In this document: positions 45,201 through 52,376 of the stretch, piece after piece | How the letters are laid out: each line of letters starts with the position of its first letter | Position numbering within the stretch: the first letter of the stretch is position 1 | NCBI RefSeq assembly: GCF_004328625.1 | Contig: NZ_CP032229.1 | Coordinates: forward strand, 6,076,001 to 6,140,000 | Source of the DNA: Streptomyces seoulensis | Lineage (GTDB): Bacteria; Actinomycetota; Actinomycetes; Streptomycetales; Streptomycetaceae | Direction of reading: 5' to 3' | DNA: 64,000 bases | Translations under genes and position numbers: made by a program | Notes under the pieces: generated by a model | Seen by the model: only the letters and a program-made list of their open reading frames with translations | Told to the model about the DNA's origin: nothing | Database searches by the model: none

Positions 45201-45619
45201 TCTACGGCCTGCGCCCGGCCAAGGAGTACGCCGTCGACCTGGAGCCCGGCGTGCGGCTGCTGATCGAGCTGCAGGCGGTCGGCGAGGCCGACGAGCGCGG
45301 TATGCGCACGGTGATGTCGACCCTGAACGGCCAGCTCCGGCCGATCCAGGTCCGCGACCGCTCGGCGGCCACCGACGTACCGGTGACCGAGAAGGCCGAC
45401 CGCTCGAACACGGGCCATGTGGCGGCGCCGTTCGCCGGGGTGGTGACGCTCGCGGTGGAGGAGGGCGCCGAGGTGGCGGCCGGGGAGACCGTGGCCACCA
45501 TCGAGGCGATGAAGATGGAGGCGACGATCACCGCGCCGAAGGCGGGCCGGGTGTCCCGGCTGGCGATCAACCGCATCCAGCAGGTGGAGGGCGGAGACCT
45601 GCTGGTCGAGCTGGCCTGA
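42245..45619 (+). CDS. pyc: Pyruvate carboxylase
   Basis: 1124 aa, the full length for a single-chain enzyme. Residues 1-450 are biotin carboxylase (VLVANRGEIAIRAF, KAVAGGGGRGMR, EMNPRIQVEHTVTEE). About 540-810 is the carboxyltransferase barrel (DTTFRDAHQSLLATRVRTKD, LHTHDTAGGQLATYLAA, metal-binding HxH). A PYC/OADA linker and the biotinyl domain follow, with biotin-accepting Lys1090 in IEAMKMEATI. It carboxylates pyruvate to oxaloacetate for anaplerosis. The ATG at 42245 has GAAGGGA upstream. A strong hairpin follows the stop. Confidence 0.96.
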   Translation: MFRKVLVANRGEIAIRAFRAGYELGARTVAVFPHEDRNSLHRLKADEAYEIGAPGHPVRAYLSVDEIVTAARRAGADAVYPGYGFLSENPDLARACEEAGITFVGPSADTLELTGNKASAVAAARAAGVPVLGSSAPSNDVDELVRAADEIGFPVFVKAVAGGGGRGMRRVEEPAQLRESIEAASREAASAFGDPTVFLEKAVVDPRHIEVQILADGEGNVIHLYERDCSLQRRHQKVIELAPAPNLDPELRDRICADAVRFAREIGYRNAGTVEFLLDRDGNHVFIEMNPRIQVEHTVTEEVTDVDLVQAQMRIAAGETLADLGLSQDRITLRGAALQCRITTEDPANGFRPDTGLISAYRSPGGSGIRLDGGTTHAGTEISAHFDSMLVKLTCRGRDFQAAVGRARRAVAEFRIRGVATNIPFLQAVLDDPDFRAGRVTTSFIEERPYLLTSRHSADRGTKLLTFLADVTVNKPHGERPELLDPVTKLPALPAGEPPAGSRQRLVHLGPEGFARELRESPALGVTDTTFRDAHQSLLATRVRTKDLLAVAPVVARTLPELLSLECWGGATYDVALRFLAEDPWERLAALREAVPNICLQMLLRGRNTVGYTPYPTEVTDAFVREAAATGVDIFRIFDALNDVGQMRPAIDAVRETGTAVAEVALCYTADLSDPAERLYTLDYYLRLAERIVEAGAHVLAIKDMAGLLRAPAAAKLVTALRSEFGLPVHLHTHDTAGGQLATYLAAIQAGVDAVDGAVASMAGTTSQPSLSALVAATDHSERPTGLSLHAVEELEPYWEGVRKVYAPFEAGLASPTGRVYHHEIPGGQLSNLRTQAVALGLGDRFEEIEAMYAAADRILGRLVKVTPSSKVVGDLALHLVGAGVSPDDFEADPDRFDIPDSVIGFLRGELGTPPGGWPEPFRTKALRGRAEAKPVRELSAEDREGLEKDPKPTLNRLLFPGPTGEFDTHRQAYGDTSVLDSKSFFYGLRPAKEYAVDLEPGVRLLIELQAVGEADERGMRTVMSTLNGQLRPIQVRDRSAATDVPVTEKADRSNTGHVAAPFAGVVTLAVEEGAEVAAGETVATIEAMKMEATITAPKAGRVSRLAINRIQQVEGGDLLVELA

Positions 45620-45628
45620 GCCGCCCGC

Positions 45629-45667
45629 GTCCGCTCCGGCCCCTCGTGCGAGAGGGCCGGAGCGGAC
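45629..45667. terminator. Bidirectional terminator after pyc
   Basis: A 16-bp stem with one bulged C and a 6-nt loop: left arm from GTCCGCTCCGG, right arm ending CCGGAGCGGAC. It lies nine bases after the pyc stop and 15 before the stop of the convergent secreted-protein gene. Confidence 0.65.
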
Positions 45668-45682
45668 GGCGTACGGGCGGGA

Positions 45683-46135
45683 TCAGCTCCAGAGCGGGTA
45701 GACCATGGTCTGCGTGAAGCCCTTCGGGCGCGCGTCGTCGTACGTCACGCTCATCCGGGTCCAGCGCTTGACGTCCGGGCTCTTCTGCCACGCGGCCGGG
45801 CGGTCGAGGCGCACGGTCACGTGGTAGGAGCGGAAGACGCCCTTGGCGCAGTAGGGCTTGCAGTCGTTGACCACGTTCACACCCTCGGCCACGGCCGACC
45901 GCGAGTCCCACTTGACCCACTTGAGCCCGCTGAGCCGGCTGTTGCCGTCACCGCAGGCCAGGATGAAGTCGGCCGGGCGCACGTTCTTCTTGAACTGGCA
46001 GTCGACGAGCACGGGCGCGGTCCGGTGTGGCACGGGGGCCGTCGTCGGCGGGCTGGCCGACGCCGTCGTCATCGCCGCGGTGAGCAGGGCTCCCGCAGCC
46101 AGGGTGACCGTCGTTCCCACCAGTGATCCGCGCAT
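45683..46135 (-). CDS. Secreted Cys-containing protein, 150 aa, unknown
   Basis: A Sec signal peptide (MRGSLVGTTVTLAAGALLTA, cleavage after TASA) precedes a mature domain of about 122 residues with four cysteines: VDCQFKKNVRPADFILACGD and NDCKPYCAKGVF, probably two disulfides. The pattern RPADFILACGDGN followed by LKWVKWDSRSAVAEG is one I associate with small secreted Streptomyces proteins of unknown role. It heads leftward into the pyc terminator. Confidence 0.82.
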   Translation of the reverse strand: MRGSLVGTTVTLAAGALLTAAMTTASASPPTTAPVPHRTAPVLVDCQFKKNVRPADFILACGDGNSRLSGLKWVKWDSRSAVAEGVNVVNDCKPYCAKGVFRSYHVTVRLDRPAAWQKSPDVKRWTRMSVTYDDARPKGFTQTMVYPLWS

Positions 46136-46224
46136 GGTCGCTCCCACCTGTCGTGCTGTGTCCGACCGTGTGCCGACGCTACGACCGTTCGCCCGAATGC
46201 ACCACTCGCGCAGGTGGGAGCAGG

Positions 46225-46995
46225 TCACCCGTGCTGGACGGTCAGCCCGTAGAACGCGACCCGGGCCCCGTTGGTGGTCGAGTCCGAGGAGGACTGGTTG
46301 TAGGACCCGGCCTTGAAGTACTGCTTGTACGGGTTGAACGACGCGGGGATGGGGTAGCGCGTGGTGCTGCCGTTGACGGTCAGCTCGATGGTGTTCCCGC
46401 CGGTCACGGCGATGCTGTAGGTCCAGGTCTTGCCGAGGGACACGTGCCCCACCGTGTGCGGGGTCTGGCCGCCGGAGGGGGAGTTCTCGGTGCCCAGGAC
46501 GATGTCGCCGTCCGCGTGGTAGTACAGCTCCAGCAGGGGCTTGGTGGAGGAGCCGCCGGAGCCGAGGTGGATCTGCCCGACGCAGACGTTCTTGGTCACC
46601 GACACCACCCGGAGGGTCGCGTTCATCCGGTGCGTGCCGCCGAGCGACCAGTCGGCCGCGCCGCCGTCGCGGTTCATCTCGCGCAGCTCGGAGCGGGCGT
46701 AGTTCGAGTTCGGCGTGGTGACGCCCTTCTCGGGCGCCCAGAAGGTCATCGCGCCGTCGCGGGTGTCGGTGTAGAAGTACGCGTCCTGGTAGCCGTTCGC
46801 GCCGCGCAGCCGGGACGAGGGGATCGTGGTGGGGGAGCCGGGGGAGCCGACCGGCTCCTGGAGCTGCCAGACGGCGAGGTCGAAGTTGCCGCCGGGCGCC
46901 TTGTCCGGGTCGGCCGCGTGCGCGGTGCCGCCGAAGGCGCCGAGGGTGAGGGCGAGGCTCGCGGCCGCAGCCGTGAGAAGCCGGGAACGGATCAT
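46225..46995 (-). CDS. PL7 alginate lyase, secreted
   Basis: 256 aa. The signal peptide (MIRSRLLTAAAASLALTLGA, cleavage after AHA) is followed by a single beta-jelly-roll of polysaccharide lyase family 7. The three catalytic motifs are present: YARSELREM, GQIHLG and YFKAGSYNQ, supplying Arg/Glu, Gln/His and Tyr/Lys. QIH rather than QVH is typical of enzymes preferring guluronate, but this is a family trend, not proof. It depolymerises alginate by beta-elimination. The promoter carries a chitinase-type repeat between the boxes and a perfect palindrome downstream. Confidence 0.92.
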   Translation of the reverse strand: MIRSRLLTAAAASLALTLGAFGGTAHAADPDKAPGGNFDLAVWQLQEPVGSPGSPTTIPSSRLRGANGYQDAYFYTDTRDGAMTFWAPEKGVTTPNSNYARSELREMNRDGGAADWSLGGTHRMNATLRVVSVTKNVCVGQIHLGSGGSSTKPLLELYYHADGDIVLGTENSPSGGQTPHTVGHVSLGKTWTYSIAVTGGNTIELTVNGSTTRYPIPASFNPYKQYFKAGSYNQSSSDSTTNGARVAFYGLTVQHG

Positions 46996-47024
46996 GTGGG
47001 GGGTCCTCCCGCCGGGCCGGATGC

Positions 47025-47040
47025 GTTCAGCATGCTGAAC
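47025..47040. promoter_or_regulatory. Perfect 16-bp palindrome ahead of alginate lyase
   Basis: GTTCAGCATGCTGAAC is fully self-complementary and lies 30-45 nt upstream of the lyase ATG, in the transcribed leader. A second inverted repeat, ATGCGTTC (47021-47028) and GAACGCAT (47044-47051), brackets it. This is the kind of site a MarR-, LacI- or GntR-type dimer would use; the protein is not identifiable here. Confidence 0.6.
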
Positions 47041-47073
47041 ACCGAACGCATCCTTGGACGTCGATGACCCGTG

Positions 47074-47102
47074 AAGCTAAAGGTCCGGTCCAGGCCCGTC
47101 AA
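47074..47102 (-). promoter_or_regulatory. Alginate lyase promoter with chitinase-type repeat in spacer
   Basis: On the minus strand TTGACG (47097-47102), a 17-nt spacer and TAGCTT (47074-47079) form a plausible sigma-70-type promoter. The spacer contains TGGACCGGACCT (47081-47092), which differs at two positions from the TGGTCCAGACCT repeat of Streptomyces chitinase promoters and shares its core with the chitinase operator in this window. Confidence 0.55.
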
Positions 47103-47114
47103 GGGGTCACGCCA

Positions 47115-48335
47115 TCAGCAGGAGCCCTCGTCCTGCCACGGGCCCCAGTCGGAGCCGTTCGGGGTCTCGTTCTGGGTCCACCACTTGGCCTTCCAGTTGT
47201 GGTGGTTGTAGGACGCCTCGTCCCCGGCGACGTAGACCGCCGACGAACTCCATGCGGCCTTGCAGGAGTTGCCCGGGTTCGGGGGCGTCGGGGTCGGGGT
47301 GGGCGTGGGGGTCGAGCCGGGCGGGGTGGCACCGGCGAACTTCACCGAGAACTTGGCGAAGTCCCAGGCGTTCTGGGCCACGCTGGAGCAAGTACCGGAC
47401 GTACGGCCGCCGTTGTCGGCCGGGCTGCACTGGCGGTCCCGGTTCAGGGACCAGAAGGTGAAGCGGTCCATGTGGTGGCCGGTGGCGAAGTCCAGCACGG
47501 TCTGGAAGTCGGCCTGGGAGAAGTACTCCCCGGTGTCGCTGCGGCCGTTCATCCCGGAGAAGCCCTCGTGGGCGTAGGCCGTGGCCTCGTCCCAGCCGAA
47601 GGTGGAGCGCAGGACGCCGTTGAAGGCGGCCAGCGCGCTGGTCTGGCTCGCCGCGCCGTTGAAGCCGCCGTCGAAGGGCATGATGGAGAAGTTGTTCGGG
47701 GTGAACCCCTGGGACTTCGCCTCCAGCAGCATCTGCTTGCCGAACCAGCCGGTGCCGTCCGCCGTGCCGGCCGTGGTGACCGAGACGTACAGGCCGGGGT
47801 TGTTCTGCTGGAGGATCTTGGCCGCGCCGATCTCGTTGTGGACGGCCGCCGTGTTCTCGTACTCCGGCTCCTCCAGGTCGAAGTCGATCGCGTGCAGGCC
47901 GTACTTGGTGATGACCTGCTGGTAGGCCGCCGCCGTGGCCGCCGGGTCGGCGCAGGTCTGGCCCAGCTTGGTGCCGCCGTACCCGCCGATCGAGATGGAG
48001 ACGTCACCGCCCTTGGACCGGATGGTGTTGATGACGGACTGCACGGCGGTGTCCGAGGAGACCGGCGAGGTGCCGCCCCAGGTGGGCGAGCAGCCGCCGC
48101 CGTTGGGCGCCAGCACGAAGGCCAGCTGGAACGCCTTGAGGCCGGTCGCGTCCATGATGGCGGCCGCGTTCGGCGGGTCGTTGTCCGTCGGCATCAGATA
48201 CGGGGCCGCGGCGTACCAGCGGTTGTCGAGCGCGTTCGTGGCGCCGGACGCGCTGCCCGCGACCAGTGCCGTCGTGCCGGCCGCGGCCAGCGTGACGGCG
48301 GCCGCCGCGCCCAGACATGCCCGAAGTCGTCTCAC
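47115..48335 (-). CDS. GH18 chitinase with C-terminal chitin-binding domain
   Basis: 406 aa with a GTG start and GGAGG ahead of it. The signal peptide (RACLGAAAAVTLAAAGTTAL) is followed by a TIM barrel (residues 36-335). SISIGGYGG and the catalytic D151-F-D153-L-E155 match SxGG and DxDxE. A Thr-Pro linker (TPTPTPTPTPP) leads to a CBM5/12-type domain with aromatic pairs (AWSSSAVYVAGDEASYNHHN, AKWWTQNETP). It hydrolyses chitin outside the cell. Two DasR-like operators lie 61-99 nt upstream. Confidence 0.95.
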   Translation of the reverse strand: MRRLRACLGAAAAVTLAAAGTTALVAGSASGATNALDNRWYAAAPYLMPTDNDPPNAAAIMDATGLKAFQLAFVLAPNGGGCSPTWGGTSPVSSDTAVQSVINTIRSKGGDVSISIGGYGGTKLGQTCADPAATAAAYQQVITKYGLHAIDFDLEEPEYENTAAVHNEIGAAKILQQNNPGLYVSVTTAGTADGTGWFGKQMLLEAKSQGFTPNNFSIMPFDGGFNGAASQTSALAAFNGVLRSTFGWDEATAYAHEGFSGMNGRSDTGEYFSQADFQTVLDFATGHHMDRFTFWSLNRDRQCSPADNGGRTSGTCSSVAQNAWDFAKFSVKFAGATPPGSTPTPTPTPTPPNPGNSCKAAWSSSAVYVAGDEASYNHHNWKAKWWTQNETPNGSDWGPWQDEGSC

Positions 48336-48395
48336 TACGAGCCTCCAGAGGGGGTGGGGGATGGGGGAGTTGCCAGACTCGTGGACGGCGTCCCT

Positions 48396-48411
48396 GTTGG
48401 TCTAGTCCAAT
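48396..48411. promoter_or_regulatory. DasR-responsive element-like site 1
   Basis: GTTGGTCTAGTCCAAT matches the dre consensus A(C/G)TGGTCTAGACCA(C/G)T at nearly all core positions and is itself a near-perfect palindrome. It lies upstream of the chitinase gene. DasR is the GlcNAc-responsive GntR regulator of Streptomyces chitin genes. Confidence 0.65.
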
Positions 48412-48418
48412 GCACGTC

Positions 48419-48434
48419 TTTGGACCGGACCAAA
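48419..48434. promoter_or_regulatory. DasR-responsive element-like site 2
   Basis: TTTGGACCGGACCAAA is a second, related dyad, centred 23 bp from the first (two helical turns), so both would lie on one face of the helix. It shares TGGACCGGACC with the element upstream of the alginate lyase gene. Confidence 0.55.
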
Positions 48435-48624
48435 CCATCTCTTTACCCGGCGGTAAGTGAACGGCCGGTCTGTGCAGGGGACTTGCCTGTGCCGCCGATC
48501 TGCGCGGAACCGTGGCGGACGGTCGGCCCTCTGAGGCACCCTGGACCCTGTGCGTACTGTTTCGCCATGTTTGAGCGGCGGTGCGCGAGGGGGAGCGATC
48601 ACATGAAGGGCGGGGCGAACCACG

Positions 48625-49716
48625 GTGGAGATCACCATTCACAGACCCGGCGAACTGACCTCCGCGCTGCGCGGGGCCTGGCACCGGGCGATGGACGAGT
48701 CACCCGAGTACGCCAACCCCTTCCTCGCGCCGGAGTTCGCCATCGGAGTGGGCCGCCATCGCGGCGGTGTACGCATCGCGGTGCTGCGCGAGGGCGGCGA
48801 ACCGGTCGGCTTCCTCCCGTACGAGCGGGGGCCGCTCGGTACCGGACGGGCCATCGGGCTCGGGCTCTCCGACTGCCAGGCGCTCGTGCACCGGCCCGGC
48901 GTCACCTGGGACCCGGCCGAACTGCTGCGCGCCTGCGGGCTCAGCATCTTCGAGTTCGACCATCTCGTCCAGGAACAGCGGCCGTTCGCCCCGCACCTCA
49001 CCGGCACCTTCGCCTCACCGGTCATCGACGTGAAGCCCGGCGACGGCACCTACGCCCAGTGGCTGCGCGCCACCTATCCCGGGCTCGCCAAGACGACCCT
49101 GAAGAAGGAACGCCGGCTCGGGCGGGACGTGGGCGAGGTGCGGTTCGTCTTCGACGAGCGGGACCCGAAGGCGCTGCGCACCCTCATGCGCTGGAAGTCG
49201 GCCCAGTACCGCCGCACCGGCCGCATGGACCGGTTCTCCCGCCCCTGGATCGTGGATCTGGTGAACCACCTCTTCCATGTCCGCGAGGAGCACTTCACCG
49301 GCGTGCTCTCCGTGCTGTACGCGGGGGACCGCCCGGTCGCCGCCCACTTCGGGCCCCGCTCCAGCACCGTGCTGGCCGCCTGGTTCACCGCCTACGACCC
49401 CGAACTGCACTACTACTCACCGGGGTTGATGATGCACCTGCGCACGGCCGAGGGCGCCGCCCGCAGCGGGGTGACTCTGGTCGACCTCGGGCGGGGCGAC
49501 AAGGAGTACAAGGACTGGCTCAAGACCCGTGAACTCCGGGTCGGCGAGGGCTTCGCGTCCCGCCCGCACCCCGTCTCCGTGGCCCAGCGGGTGTGGCGCC
49601 GGCCGGTGCGCGGACTGCGCAACACCGTGCTGGCCCACCCCCAACTCCTGGCGCCCGCAGATCGGTTGCTGAAGACGGTCGGTCAACTGCGCACCCAGGG
49701 GCGGCCGGGCAGCTGA
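48625..49716 (+). CDS. GNAT-family acetyltransferase of the CelD/BcsL type
   Basis: 363 aa with a GTG start. Two GNAT-like halves. The N-terminal half has YANPFLAPEFAIGVGRHRGGVRIAVL and GEPVGFLPYERGP. The C-terminal half has YPGLAKTTLKKERRLGRDVG, YAGDRPVAAHFGPRSSTVLAAWFTAYDPE and PGLMMHLRTAEGAARSGVTLVDLGRG, the Acetyltransf_6 signature seen in cellulose- and polysaccharide-linked acyltransferases. Acceptor and donor unknown; a wall or exopolysaccharide is the family trend. It is divergent from the chitinase (289 nt). A TTACC-cggc-GGTAA dyad (48443-48456) lies between them. Confidence 0.85.
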   Translation: MEITIHRPGELTSALRGAWHRAMDESPEYANPFLAPEFAIGVGRHRGGVRIAVLREGGEPVGFLPYERGPLGTGRAIGLGLSDCQALVHRPGVTWDPAELLRACGLSIFEFDHLVQEQRPFAPHLTGTFASPVIDVKPGDGTYAQWLRATYPGLAKTTLKKERRLGRDVGEVRFVFDERDPKALRTLMRWKSAQYRRTGRMDRFSRPWIVDLVNHLFHVREEHFTGVLSVLYAGDRPVAAHFGPRSSTVLAAWFTAYDPELHYYSPGLMMHLRTAEGAARSGVTLVDLGRGDKEYKDWLKTRELRVGEGFASRPHPVSVAQRVWRRPVRGLRNTVLAHPQLLAPADRLLKTVGQLRTQGRPGS

Positions 49717-49723
49717 CCCCGCC

Positions 49724-49770
49724 GGGCGGGGCTGCCGGGACCAAAGCACATGGTCCGGACAGTCCCGCCC
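49724..49770 (+). terminator. Compound hairpin after the GNAT gene
   Basis: An outer GGGCGGG/CCCGCCC stem encloses an inner GGACCA-aagcaca-TGGTCC hairpin. It starts eight bases beyond the stop. Confidence 0.45.
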
Positions 49771-49844
49771 CGATGTGAACGGCCGCTGGGTGTGAACGCC
49801 CTTGTGCGTGAAGGATTTGGCTTCCGAAGGCTTGCGCCGCGTTG

Positions 49845-49871
49845 GTTCATCCCTTAAATCAAAACATGAAC
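49845..49871. promoter_or_regulatory. Inverted repeat ahead of the discoidin/beta-helix gene
   Basis: GTTCAT and ATGAAC are separated by 15 nt that include an AT-rich run (CTTAAATCAAAAC), a rare feature in this window. Two direct TGTGAACG repeats (49774-49781 and 49791-49798) lie upstream, 17 bp apart. The whole 201-nt intergenic region looks like the control region of the 49918 gene. Confidence 0.4.
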
Positions 49872-49917
49872 TAAGCAGGGGCCGGTCTCCCCGGTCCCGA
49901 AGTCGCAGGGAGCCGCA

Positions 49918-52074
49918 ATGAGACTGAGATCCCTGGGGACAGCGCTCGCCGCCACGGCAGCGCTGCTCGCCCTGCCCACCCTTCAACCCCCGGCCGTCGC
50001 CGCGACGGACGCCGCCCAGGCCGGCTGCAACACCGCCAACGCCGCGCAGGGCAGGCCCGCCACCGCCTCGTCCACCGAGAGCGCGGGCACCCCGGCCTCC
50101 GCCGCCTTCGACGGCGACACGGGCACCCGCTGGTCCAGCGCGTTCGCGGACCCGCAGTGGCTCCGCGTCGACCTCGGCTCGGTGCAGGACCTGTGCGGCA
50201 TCGACCTGAACTGGGAAGCCGCCTACGGCAAGGACTTCCAGCTCCAGAGCTCGACCGACGGCACCAACTGGACCACGCTCAAGACCGTCACCGGCGGCAC
50301 GGGCGGCACCTCGTCGTACGCGGTCAGCGGTTCCGGCCGTTACGTCCGCATCAACGGGACCGCGCGCGCCACCACCTACGGCTACTCGCTGTGGGAGATG
50401 GCCGTGCACACCGGCACCACCGGCGTCCCGCCGGTGCAGGGCGGCGGTGACCTCGGCTCGAACGTGATCGTCGTCGACCCGAGCACGCCGAACCTCCAGC
50501 AGAAGTTCGACAGCGTCTTCGCCGGCCAGGAGTCGAACCAGTTCGGCTCCGCCCGCTACCAGTTCCTGATGAAGCCGGGCACGTACAACAACATCAACGC
50601 CCAGCTCGGCTTCTACACCTCGGTCTCCGGCCTCGGGCTCAACCCCGACGACGTGCAGATCAACGGTGACATCACCGTCGACGCGGGCTGGTTCAACGGC
50701 AACGCCACGCAGAACTTCTGGCGTTCGGCGGAGAACCTCGCCATCCGCCCGGTCAACGGCACCGACCGCTGGGCCGTCGCCCAGGCCGCGCCGTTCCGCC
50801 GTATCCACGTCCAGGGCGGGCTCAACCTCGCGCCCAACGGCTACGGCTGGGCCTCCGGCGGCTACATCGCCGACTCCAAGATCGACGGCACGGTGGGACC
50901 GTACTCCCAGCAGCAGTGGTACACCCGGGACAGCTCGGTCGGCGGCTGGACCAACGGCGTCTGGAACATGGTCTTCAGCGGTGTGCAGGGCGCGCCCGCG
51001 ACCAACTTCGACAGCGGCCCGTACACCACGCTGGACAACACCCCGGTCTCGCGTGAGAAGCCGTTCCTCTACCTCGACGGCTCCACCTACAAGGTGTTCG
51101 TCCCGGCCAAGCGCACCAACGCGCGGGGCGTGTCCTGGCCGGCCAACGCGGGCTCCTCGCTGCCGCTCGACCAGTTCTACGTGGTGAAGCCCGGCGCCAC
51201 CGCGGCCACCATCAACCAGGCGCTCGCCCAGGGGCTCAACCTCCTGTTCACCCCGGGTGTCTACCACCTGGACCGGGCCATCGAGGTCACCCGCGCCAAC
51301 ACCGTGGTCCTCGGCCTGGGTCTCGCCACCATCGTCCCGGACAACGGCGTCGACGCCATGCACGTCGCCGACGTGGACGGGGTGAAGCTCGCCGGCTTCC
51401 TCATCGACGCGGGCAGCACCAACTCCGACACCCTGCTGCGGATCGGCCCGGCCGGCTCCACCGCCGACCACTCCGCCAACCCCACCACCATGCAGGACGT
51501 GTTCGTGCGCATCGGCGGTGCCGGACCCGGCCTCGCCACCAACTCGGTCGTGGTCAACAGCAACAACGTCATCATCGACCACACCTGGCTGTGGCGCGCC
51601 GACCACGGCAGCGGCGTCGGCTGGAACACCAACCGCGCCGACTACGGCCTGCGCGTGAACGGCAACGACGTGCTGGCCACCGGCCTGTTCGTCGAGCACT
51701 ACAACAAGTACGACGTGTACTGGGCCGGTCAGCGCGGTCGCACGATCTTCTTCCAGAACGAGAAGGCGTACGACGTGCCCAACGCCGCCGCCATCACCCA
51801 TGACGGCATCGTCGGCTACGCGGCCTACAAGGTCGCCGACTCGGTCACCTCGCACGAGGCCTGGGGCCTGGGCAGTTACTGCAACTTCACCACGGACTCC
51901 TCCATCGTCCAGGCGCACGGCTTCCAGGTCCCGGTGAACTCCGGGGTCAAGCTGCACGACATCCTGGTGATCTCGCTCGGCGGCAAGGGCCAGTACGCCC
52001 ACGTCGTCAACAACACCGGGGCCCCGACCTCGGGGTCGGACACCATCCCGTCCAAGATCACGCAGTTCCCGTAG
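49918..52074 (+). CDS. Secreted F5/8C (discoidin) plus right-handed beta-helix protein
   Basis: 718 aa. The signal peptide (MRLRSLGTALAATAALLALP, cleavage near AVA) is followed by a coagulation factor 5/8 type C domain at residues 35-165 (ASAAFDGDTGTRWSSAFADPQWLRVDLG, then SLWEMAVHT), which usually binds sugars. Residues 180-718 are a parallel beta-helix (IVVDPSTPNLQQKFDSVFAG, QFLMKPGTY, GLGLNPDDVQINGDITVDA, GNATQNFWRSAENLAI and many NxxV turns), as in polysaccharide lyases and GH28/GH55-type hydrolases. Relatives are often misnamed adenylyl cyclase; no cyclase motif exists here. It probably acts on an extracellular glycan. GCAGGGAG-type ribosome site; strong own control region. Confidence 0.85.
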   Translation: MRLRSLGTALAATAALLALPTLQPPAVAATDAAQAGCNTANAAQGRPATASSTESAGTPASAAFDGDTGTRWSSAFADPQWLRVDLGSVQDLCGIDLNWEAAYGKDFQLQSSTDGTNWTTLKTVTGGTGGTSSYAVSGSGRYVRINGTARATTYGYSLWEMAVHTGTTGVPPVQGGGDLGSNVIVVDPSTPNLQQKFDSVFAGQESNQFGSARYQFLMKPGTYNNINAQLGFYTSVSGLGLNPDDVQINGDITVDAGWFNGNATQNFWRSAENLAIRPVNGTDRWAVAQAAPFRRIHVQGGLNLAPNGYGWASGGYIADSKIDGTVGPYSQQQWYTRDSSVGGWTNGVWNMVFSGVQGAPATNFDSGPYTTLDNTPVSREKPFLYLDGSTYKVFVPAKRTNARGVSWPANAGSSLPLDQFYVVKPGATAATINQALAQGLNLLFTPGVYHLDRAIEVTRANTVVLGLGLATIVPDNGVDAMHVADVDGVKLAGFLIDAGSTNSDTLLRIGPAGSTADHSANPTTMQDVFVRIGGAGPGLATNSVVVNSNNVIIDHTWLWRADHGSGVGWNTNRADYGLRVNGNDVLATGLFVEHYNKYDVYWAGQRGRTIFFQNEKAYDVPNAAAITHDGIVGYAAYKVADSVTSHEAWGLGSYCNFTTDSSIVQAHGFQVPVNSGVKLHDILVISLGGKGQYAHVVNNTGAPTSGSDTIPSKITQFP

Positions 52075-52086
52075 AGCAGCGGGTGC

Positions 52087-52111
52087 GCGGAGTCCGGAAG
52101 GCGGGCTCCGC
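52087..52111 (+). terminator. Terminator of the beta-helix gene
   Basis: GCGGAG-t-CCG-gaagg-CGG-g-CTCCGC, a 9-bp stem interrupted by one mismatch, starting 12 nt after the stop. Confidence 0.6.
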
Positions 52112-52376
52112 GGGCCGCGCCTAGGGTGGCGTGCACGGCGGGCCACGCGGCCCGACGTCCCGGCCCCCGGGCCCGGTCAGACGTCCGAGCGGCCGGCCGT
52201 CCAGGTCAACACCTGGGCGGCCGGGCCGACTTCACCCCACCGGGAGCCTCCCGCTCCCGCCTCGGACGGTCCCCGGACCGGGGGCCGCCGCCCGAACGGA
52301 GTACCACGGCGGGCGCACCGCCCCCGCTGCCGCTGTGATGGAGGGGTCCCCACCCTCGATTCAGTGAGGCAACCTC
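52112..52376. other. Intergenic stretch before the chaplin gene
   Basis: No gene is supported. It is GC-rich, with short open frames on both strands that lack ribosome sites. It should carry the developmental promoter of the chaplin gene, but I cannot assign boxes with confidence. Confidence 0.4.

Noticed and set aside
49918..52074. Adenylyl cyclase label used for relatives
   Set aside because: No cyclase catalytic motif; the sequence is signal peptide, F5/8C domain and beta-helix.
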